DNA from: Roridomyces roridus | Taxonomy: Eukaryota; Basidiomycota; Agaricomycetes; Agaricales; Mycenaceae | Direction: 5' to 3' | Assembly (NCBI GenBank): GCA_029378245.1 | Contig: JARKIF010000012.1 | Location: 1,054,001-1,118,000, forward strand | DNA: 64,000 nucleotides | Shown here: in pieces, positions 56,685-64,000 of the stretch | Layout of the letters: every line of letters starts with the position of its first letter | Position numbering within the stretch: the stretch's first letter is position 1 | Made by a program: the position numbers and the translations under genes | The notes under the pieces: generated by a model | Database searches by the model: none | The model's input: the letters and a program-made list of their open reading frames with translations, nothing else | Told to the model about the DNA's origin: nothing

Positions 56685-58281
56685 TCAATACCATTTCTCG
56701 ATGAACGCAGCCATGCCCTGCAAATTGGTCGAATCTGCGAGGTGTGTGAGCAAAGTCGGTTGAAATGTATATAGACTCACTCAGCGGGAGGTTCGCAGCA
56801 CTCGCTGGCCCAGCAATATCGAGGCGCTGAGAGACCTGCGCCATTCCAGGCCCGTTGACAGAGAGGACGGTGATACTGGAGGCGTTGGCCGCGAGGGTGT
56901 AGATGAAACTGTTGATACCAGTCGACACGGCGGTCAAGTAATAGTAATAAGACGCACTCGTTCTTGCCGACAGTGGCTACCGTCGAATCAAGCGGTCCGT
57001 CGGTCCCCAAGTTGTACGTCTATCCAATGCATCATCAGCGTCACAGCACAGACTCGGGATGACAAAGAACTTTACCTGTACGGTGGTGCTGTTTAACGAC
57101 GACCCACAAACGCTCACTTCGGTGAGGCGCGAGAGCGCCGGATCGAGCAAATAAAAGTTGCCACTCTGCCTGCTATACACAGACCAACAATTTGCCAGCT
57201 GTCCAGGAACTGCGACGGACACGCCCGCGTTCGCGGGGTCGGCCGCTGCGAGGTCAAAGATATCGTACCCAACCCCGGGGTCCGCGACGAACAGTGCATC
57301 CCGGCCGGGTATGTATGTTAGGCCAAAGGGCGTGACACCGCCGCCGAGGTTGATGAAGTTCTTTGAGAGAGAACCGTCGGCGTTGACGTCCCACACGACC
57401 AATTTCGCCGCCTTGACGGAGACGATGAGTTGTTTTTCGTCTGCGCTGAAGATGATATGGCTGGTTGTGTTGGGCGGACCTGTGGCCTAGTCCGGGCGTC
57501 AATAGCTTGAATCTGACAGAGGGGGAGAACGCACAGGAGTCGTCTGGTTGAGCCCGAGCGAGCGAATCGAGTTCTTGATGGGCGTCAAGCCTTTCCTCGC
57601 GTCAAAGTTATAACAGCTTCACCAAACCCGTCAGACTTTCCAGGACTTTCTGAAGAAAATGTTGGATTGTCACACACCTAACGCCATTGACCTTGCCTCC
57701 ATTCACAACACACACCCGGGTCCCTGCTTCGTTGATAGCCACTGACATGGGGAACTCTCCCCCGCTCCAAACAGGCTGTCCAATCATGTCGAGACGCCCT
57801 GGTTTGAACGGGTCGATAGCGAGGACCGTAACGGTGTTCGAGCCCGCCTGCACAGTCAGGTTCAATAGCACGCAAACGAGAGAATGAAGGGAGCGCCCAC
57901 GTTTACGGTGGCGACATATCTCTGCGCCCGAGAAACGCCGATAGAACCCTGGCTGAACAAAGGGTCCAGCCCAGGTGGCGCGGGCAGCCCGTGCGCGCCC
58001 TTTCCGCCTGTGTACGTTGCTTCGTACAACGCAAGCTTCCCGTCTGTGCCAATGGTAGCAGAGACGAGGTAGTTTCCAATGGGCATGTTCGTCATCACTT
58101 GACGTTTAACCCTGAAGTTTAGTGCTTTGCGGGAGGGGCTGTCAAATAGCTCACCGTAGGCAGCTCCGATGCTTCCAGTATGTTGAGCACTGTCATTCGA
58201 GAGCGAAATCCGAGGGGCACCGTCACACGCCGCCACAAGAGCGCGTACAGACAAAACTAGGAGAGGAACAAGGTATTTCAT
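56685..58281 (-). CDS. Secreted lactonase-like seven-bladed beta-propeller protein, 427 aa
   Basis: Resembles fungal extracellular proteins annotated as 3-carboxymuconate-cyclase-like. The activity of these secreted forms is unproven. Seven exons: 58281-57901, 57847-57678, 57616-57535, 57486-57076, 57019-56958, 56908-56781, 56734-56685. Signal peptide MKYLVPLLVLSVRALVAA. Blade phrases: NYLVSATIGTDGKLALYEAT, GAHGLPAPPGLDPLFSQGSI, AGSNTVTVLAIDPFKPGRLD, GEFPMSVAINEAGTRVCVVN, GLTPIKNSIRSLGLNQTTPA, VTPFGLTYIPGRDALFVADP. Intron 5 (56957-56909, 49 bp) looks like a frameshift until spliced; it yields GKNDFIYTLAANASSITVLS. The exact order of blades matches the family. Confidence 0.88.
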
Positions 58282-58343
58282 GAGAATGAATGAGTGCAAA
58301 GTGGAGGAATGAGGATGGGTCATTCGAGAGCCTACCTTGAGTA

Positions 58344-58349
58344 CTTATA
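58344..58349 (-). promoter_or_regulatory. TATA-like box of the lactonase-like gene
   Basis: TATAAG on the minus strand about 63 bp upstream of the ATG at 58281. Confidence 0.35.
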
Positions 58350-59925
58350 GCGACACTCGACACCGGATTAATGAAGGCTTCACGTGCAGGCTGAGTAAAA
58401 AGCTTGCAATTGATGATCACGGGCGGCGAAGATGACTGATGGGTGTTCAATCCGCAGCAGTTGGTTGGAGCGCACTCGCGCGTGAGCCATCCTTTTCGAT
58501 CAGCGGAAGACAGGAGACTTGAATTTTGGACAATGGTGAAGACTCAGGCTTCGCCAGTGGTATTATCCTCCAGGAATGTGGATGCCGCCTCGCCAGTGAC
58601 CCAGAGCGACATCAAGTGGGCGGGAAACACGGACGGGGACAGCCTCTTGTGCCAGAGGCGCGCATATAGTGTCTCGGGGAACACGGGATACATATTTGAT
58701 CTGAACTTGAAGCGCAGTTCAAGGTGAAACGGATGCGACGACTCTACACAGCTTGTCGGTCTGTCAGCTCCTGGACTACAGAGCGGAAAATAGACGGACC
58801 TGGATGGCTCTCTTCTGACTTCTCTTGAACGTCGAAAGTGGTGCTCACGAGAGAGGCGAAAACCACGGTGACTGGCAGGCCGCAGGCGAATCGGCGATTC
58901 CCAAAAAAGCATCGCGATCGGTATGGACCCATCTGATGTGGTGGAGGAACCTCTGGCCAGTTGGCAGCTTGAGCGATTTGCGATCTTTCGACCACAGTTC
59001 CACAGGAGATTGGAAGCTGGACATCACCTGTGTGTCGTGATGGTGGTGGTGACCAAGGTGGTGACCAAGGTGGTGACTCGAGATGGACCAAACATGGACA
59101 TACGATACGATCACAGAGGCACATGACGGCTGACAAACGCCTCTTGCTCCCAACGTCCGTGTGCCCTCACACCATGAACCCCAGCTGCGTCTCTGAAGCT
59201 TGCCGCTGGATGTCGTTTGATAAACTGCCGCCCCAACTGTTCAATTGTTCTGCCAGATATCTACCCGGCACCGCTCACATTTTGATTAGTTCACCGGGAC
59301 TTGAACTGCTTTCCATTGGACGAAAATTCCTCCTTCATACCAAGTTACGAACCCATGGTTGCCAATCTCTTCTGCCGCAAGTAGGATTCCCGTTCAATTC
59401 GGGGTGGGCCAATAGGAGGAATCGTAGTAGTACCTCAGTTTTTTTGTTCTGCCAAGTTGGTGCGGTCTTCGTCGTGCTGCCCAGAATCTAGGTAGGCACC
59501 GCCGTTTCACGGACGAAACATGAATGACCTGAGATTTGTAAGGGCATTTTGGGAGACATTGAACCCTTCAGTGCCTGAAGTAGAACTTGCCCGCCTTTGT
59601 GCGCTTTTTTCACATAACTCTTGCAACGATCTTCAATCTTGCAGACGAAAGCCCGCAGCCGTCACTCAAACACTTTGTATTGCATACAATTTTGATTTAT
59701 GGAACCGAATCCCTTCTTGTCCTTGTAGTTTAGTCCGTAAAGTAACCTAAACAGTCTGCGATAAATAGGTAGGGATACAAGATGTTTTTGGGAGCGGAGG
59801 AGGGAGAGCTGGGTGGGTGCGCGTACGCGTCCGTCCATTAGGTATTGTTACCGAGTCTGTAGCGAGCGTTGTGATATGGTGCAAAGGATCGTGCGTCAGT
59901 TGGTCGAGATTCAATAGTCCGAACG
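58350..59925. other. Intergenic 1.6 kb with short repeats
   Basis: 59044-59078 repeats GGTGGTGACCAA about three times. 59388-59407 (GGATTCCCGTTCAATTCGGG) is another T-arm-like motif copy. No supported gene. Confidence 0.5.
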
Positions 59926-60703
59926 TTAGATGTGGGTGAATTTGGGGTCGGTCAGACATCGCTCCAGGAAAAGGCGATATCGTCCACAGCGTGCGCTCGC
60001 GGAACGACGATGGGGGATGGAGGTGGGGGCTTCACAAACACCGAGTCTTAGTTCCAAAATGGGGTACAGAAACAAAAAGAAACATACCTCGGGGGCCGAT
60101 TCTATTTCCTCCTCTTCGATCCCAGGAACATTCGCGTTTTCGACGCGCCGAGACCGCGAAGCACGTCTCTGCGAAGACGAGCCCGAATCGGACGTTGACC
60201 GCGTGGAGCGTTCGCTAATCCCATCCCATGGGTGCCCAGAGCGAAACTGAAACTGATCGAAGCGACGTGCAGGCGTCATGGTCAGGACGCGTGGATGGCG
60301 GGTGGTGGGCGTGCGCAGAAGATTGGCCGTTGTATTAGAGTCCGAGTGTGTGCTGACCGAGTCATTGAGAGTCGATGATGAGGCGTCGTCATGGTCCGGT
60401 TCATCGGACGTGCTCTCCAGCGTGAACGGTGCGCGTGCACTGACGCTGACCATTTTTCTTGGGAGACCCGAGTGAGAGAGCCTTATCGAGAGCTGCATTG
60501 AGCACGTACCCCTCCTTTGCCCGTACAATCGATCCGAGTCTATCCGTGAGCGTTTTGCGATCGACCACCTGAGTCGAGGGGCTGGGGGTGATATCCCGTC
60601 AGTTGAGGTGCATCTGCATCGAATGTAGGCCGACACGCACGATGTCGGAGGGTCCAAAAGACGTGAAGTTTCGTTTGGGATAACCTGCAGACGTCATGGT
60701 CAT
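59926..60703 (-). CDS. Uncharacterised Ser/Thr-rich protein, 175 aa
   Basis: No family recognised. Exons 60703-60641, 60568-60510, 60457-60088 and 59961-59926 join in frame. The second intron (60509-60458, GTACGT to CCAAG) removes an apparent frameshift. N-terminus MTMTSAGYPKRNFTSFGPSD, then VVDRKTLTDRLGSIVRAKEG. A Ser/Asp-rich, probably disordered middle follows (DDASSSTLNDSVSTHSDSNT), then basic RRASRSRRVENANVPG and acidic IEEEEIESAPE. Composition suggests a soluble, possibly phosphorylated regulatory protein, but nothing specific can be claimed. A start further upstream is possible. Confidence 0.55.
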
Positions 60704-61551
60704 ATGCTTTTCGCACCACGTCCCGGCTCACCTGAGCCGACTCTGCAGCGGATGCAGCACGACGAGGTCGGGCATGGCAGCAGAAGAAGAGTCGGGCGAA
60801 GAACGAGGCAGACATTAAAACATGGAGGGGCGGCGCTGCGGCGGGAGGGCCTGTGGAGAAGGCAGAGGAAGGCAGAGGAAGGAAGAAGCAAGACGTGATC
60901 CAATCACTGTCAATCGCGCTTAACCGTTTTTGGCAGGAGTCACGCGGTGTCGTTGATGCCATGGGCCGACGCGTCGGTGAGATAAAACTTAGGCTCGTAA
61001 ACCAGCCGGTACCCTGACTGATGCCATCACAACTTCAGACAATCAAGGGTAAGTACCGCCCGCGTCGCGTGTTTCGGTGATGGATTTTCTCCCTGCCATT
61101 TCAAAGGCTCGACTTAGAAAAATTCTTTGAAAATGTCCAGATTTTTGTCTCTAGCTGTCCTATTGTACAATGGATAACTGTTGATTCTCTATCATTTCCT
61201 TCCTGCTCGATTTTCAAGGGAAATTTTCGATATTAGACTATTCTACTGGGTCAGGGGAGGGGATACAATGTTTAGATACAATGTCTGCACTCCCATTCGA
61301 CGATTCCGACATGTCACGACGAGGAATTAGGGTGGAGGACGTTGACCGTCCAAATTGGGCGTGCGATGTGGCTGTGCTGTATTAGCCGAGGCACGTCGCG
61401 AGTCCTGCTCTGGCATCGTCGTGGGCGCAGAGCTGCCCTGCGGTTGCGGAGGAGGAAGGAAGAGGTGTGCATATGGGTTGCCTACAAGACCGGGAGGCAA
61501 TGGGCCCGCAGCAGCACCAGGAGTTTGAGGGTAATAATATGGGTATCCCTA
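60704..61551. other. Intergenic 0.85 kb
   Basis: No supported gene. The minus-strand frame 60540-60962 overlaps the previous gene in another frame. Confidence 0.45.
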
Positions 61552-62131
61552 TGACGGTTCGTTTGTACAAAAAACCAATTTGCACCCGCGCCAACAATTT
61601 AGCGCGCGCGCCAACATTTCAGCGCGCCGGAGACTAGATTACATAAATTAACTACAATATGGCTACTTGGTGCCTGCAGAGCCTCAGCGCTCAACGGGAA
61701 GACCAATAGTACCCCCCAACGCAGGGCCCGAAAGTGAGATCCGGACCCGCCAACGAGATGGGGTGGAAGGGAGCTTCGGGGCAAGGGGATGGACAATCCG
61801 AGGCCGTCTCCCGGTCTCCCGCGTTGAGAAGCTCAAAAGCCGGCATTGCACGTCGTACGCAGGACACCGGGTATTGGACGATGGGGCCAGTGCAAGGAGG
61901 GCCGTGTTCGGGGCGTCGGCGTGGTAAGTGAAGACGAAAAGCCGCGTAAGTAAGCAGCTAGGCAGCTGATAAACAAGGACAATGATTCAACGCTTTGACA
62001 GATGTCATCCATCAGGGAAAGCCTCCTTTGGTATTCTACCTTGAATTACCGGTAATCAAAGGTAATTCGGCCAAATTCCCCGAAATACCAATGTTACCCA
62101 AAATCTAGGGTAGAGGGTTAACCTTAGCCCG

Positions 62132-62200
62132 GATTAGCGGGAATTACCCCTCCGATTGGTGGGAATTACCCCTCCGATTGGCGGGAATTACCCCCTGATT
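62132..62200 (+). repeat. 22-bp tandem repeat
   Basis: Three units of GATTGGYGGGAATTACCCC followed by TCC. Confidence 0.8.
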
Positions 62201-62480
62201 AGCAGCAATTTGAGACCATTCACGCTGCTCATTCCAGCTTGGAGGCTCATATTCATCACAGAGGGAAGGTTAAAATGTATATATATATTCAAGCATTACC
62301 TACCGTACATACATCAACAATAAACTACACTGCAACTATACTATGACCCACCAACTGCGTGTGGATGGAGGCTGACAACAACCACAGGTACCTGGATGAA
62401 AACAAGGGTCAGAAATGGAATGGCATGGCACCGAGCAAGAGATGAAACATACATAGAGATGAGGAACATTGGTTCTGTAC

Positions 62481-62737
62481 GCCGCTGGATTAGTGTCGAC
62501 AGCAGGAAAGAGAGAGAGGGCGCTAGATGAGGTGTCAGTATGTGGAAGTGAAGACACAGCGGGAGTACTTACATACCTTGACAGCCGATGTCAGATGTTT
62601 CGAGAGTCACGGCGCTGGATTAGTGTCGACACCGGGAGGGCACTGGATGAGTGTCAGTATGTGGAAGTGGAGAAGTGGAGATGCGGTGGTGGTACTTCCA
62701 TACCTCGGCAGCCGATGTCAGATGTTTGAGAATCAAT
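62481..62737 (+). repeat. 130-bp tandem duplication
   Basis: CGCTGGATTAGTGTCGACA, GTGTCAGTATGTGGAAGTG and CAGCCGATGTCAGATGTTT occur once in 62481-62608 and again in 62611-62737. Confidence 0.8.
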
Positions 62738-64000
62738 ATACAGCGGCCTCACCTAGCAACGGCGGGCGTCGATGGATGTCAAGGCGGCGGCGGTGGCGTG
62801 GCAGCAACCTGGCCAGCTGGTCAGTATATGGACAACGGAAGGGCAGGCAGCATATATGCACACACATGTGAATGGAGACAACTCTCGGTGTATATCTTCA
62901 CGGCAAAAAACCAGAGGAATGTGTATATGCAGTTGCTTGCATGCCGGGTGGGAGCGGGATGCTGGCAGAACAAGAAGCTGGGTGGCGGAGGGGAGCGGCG
63001 GCGGTATGCAGCCAGCAAGAGAGGGAGGGAGATGGAGGAAGAAAGAAAGAGGTGAGCGGTTGACGTGTCATCCCGGACGGGTTAAGTATTCGATCGGTAT
63101 CACATTACGGAGGGCCTGGATCCGTATCGTTGTATCACTCTTACGGACGTTACGGAAGCCTCGGCAATGGACTTCACAAAATTTCGCCCTCCCGACCTCA
63201 TCTTCTCTCCTTGTATGCAGCCTTCTGCAGTCCATCTAGCAATGGAATTCCGTGTCCTACCGGTCTCAGCCTACCTGACTGAACATTTGGCACAAGTCAA
63301 TACATAATGTTGTCTAAAATTGTGTTTTTAGCTTGCTCGGGCACAGGCATATTGTATAGCTAGTAGCAAAGGTGAGGGGAGGACTGCATGAATGAGAAAA
63401 TGGGCAAGAATTTTGGGGTATCCACGGTAGTCGAGGTAAAGTCGGTAAATTAGCCGAATCTCCGAGATTTGCGCTAAATTACCAAAGGAGGTTTTCCCTG
63501 ATGTCTTTTTTCTCCGTTGCCAATCATCGAGCTCGTCATGGTGCCCGACAGCCGACCAGCCGAGAAATCCAGCACTTCCTCCGCCTCCGCTTCCGCTCCA
63601 TTTCCTTACCCCTGCTAGCTCAAAAAAGACCGGCTGATTCGAAGAAAGACAGTGACCGTCCATCGACGGCTGAGCCTCTGACGGGGCTGAGGAATCTTGA
63701 GCTGAGGGTTGTGGATGGGTTGTGGATGCAAGCCGAGGCTTGCTGGCCACTGGGCCAGTATCTTTTCATACTTTCGTCTCGGATGTGTTGCTCCGAATCG
63801 GGCTTCGGCTCATTGGGCCATCAGCTGTATCCAGCTTTGATTGGGTTCGGGATTGGGATGCCGAGCTTATGCTGTCCACATTACTCGTGTAGTGAGCTGG
63901 CCTGTGATTAAATCAGCTTAGCCGGTTGCGCGCGCGCTGGATGTTTGGCGCGCGCGCAAAATCAATTTTGTACAAACGAACCGTCATAATCCCTGGTACG

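Larger units (their letters stand above)
62010..63503. mobile_element. Nested inverted-repeat element, about 1.5 kb
   Basis: CATCAGGGAAAGCCTCCTTT (62010-62029) faces AAAGGAGGTTTTCCCTGATG ending at 63503. Weaker AATTACC-rich similarity continues inward on both sides. No clear target duplication was found, so the exact ends are uncertain. Confidence 0.55.
61552..63986. mobile_element. 2.4-kb inverted-repeat element with TA target site
   Basis: TGACGGTTCGTTTGTACAAA (from 61552) is repeated inverted, ending at 63986, with TA on both sides (61550-61551, 63987-63988). The inverted ends continue imperfectly through GCGCGCGCGCCAACATT (61598-61614) and its counterpart (about 63920-63958). The interior has no transposase that I can read and carries a second inverted pair at 62010 and 63503. 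Probably a non-autonomous Tc1/mariner-like element enlarged by nested insertion. Confidence 0.75.

Noticed and set aside
56900..56960. Apparent frameshift in the lactonase-like gene
   Set aside because: A 49-bp GT-AG intron explains it and recovers the family sequence NDFIYTLAAN.
59030..59491. 153-codon plus-strand open frame
   Set aside because: Begins in a GGTGGTGACCAA tandem repeat and contains a T-arm motif copy; probably chance.
60450..60515. Apparent poly-A frameshift in the serine-rich gene
   Set aside because: A 52-bp intron with GTACGT donor (60509-60458) removes the shift.
1..64000. CRISPR arrays, operons, ribosome binding sites
   Set aside because: Spliceosomal introns and eukaryotic gene structure throughout; no regularly spaced identical repeats of CRISPR type.

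Overview
The window looks like nuclear DNA of a filamentous basidiomycete, most likely an agaricomycete. The protein genes are cut by many GT-AG introns of about 50 bp. The identifiable proteins are typical of that group: a secreted AA9 polysaccharide monooxygenase with a CBM1 tail, a GH27-type alpha-galactosidase, F-box/LRR proteins, a MYND-finger protein, a DUF3602 protein, multi-pass membrane proteins and a secreted beta-propeller lactonase-like protein. I read about 14 intact or nearly intact genes by joining exons by eye. Every model that I call intact closes in one reading frame. Species cannot be named from the sequence.

Layout. 1-1064: partial GH27 gene (-). 2.3-4.2 kb: a divergent pair, a decayed F-box gene (-) and a small one-membrane-span gene (+). 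4.8-6.0: arylamine N-acetylt­ransferase-like gene (-). 7.1-8.4: multi-pass membrane protein (+), apparently frameshifted. 11.0-12.2: pRiA4b ORF-3-like gene (-). 13.0-14.5: AA9-CBM1 (+). 14.8-15.5: GNAT acetyltransferase (-). 15.8-16.1: class II-type hydrophobin (-). 17.6-20.1: three GC-rich hAT-type MITEs. 21.1-21.4: relic membrane-protein gene. 22.6: a fourth hAT-type MITE. 23.5-24.9: F-box gene (+). 27.4-28.3: DUF3602 gene (+). 28.4-30.1: a cluster of tRNA T-arm-like motifs and a duplicated tRNA-like sequence. 31.1-37.9: an inverted second copy of the 2.3-4.5 kb gene pair, split by a 4.43-kb element with an 8-bp target duplication. 39.8-42.1: MYND gene (-). 44.8-45.6: Mutator-like MITE. 46.0-47.7: foldback element abutting an uncharacterised gene with a poly-C frameshift. 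51.7-52.4: uncharacterised four-exon gene (-). 52.7-54.4: aldo/keto reductase (+). 56.7-58.3: lactonase-like gene (-). 59.9-60.7: uncharacterised serine-rich gene (-). 61.55-63.99: nested inverted-repeat elements.

The genes do not form an obvious pathway. Four encode secreted proteins that fit growth on plant material or at surfaces (GH27, AA9-CBM1, hydrophobin, lactonase-like). The most informative signal is the mobile-DNA history. Terminal inverted repeats with matching target duplications can be read directly for at least five elements. The paralogous gene pair at 2.3-4.5 kb serves as the empty-site reference for the 4.43-kb insertion at 32.07-36.50 kb.
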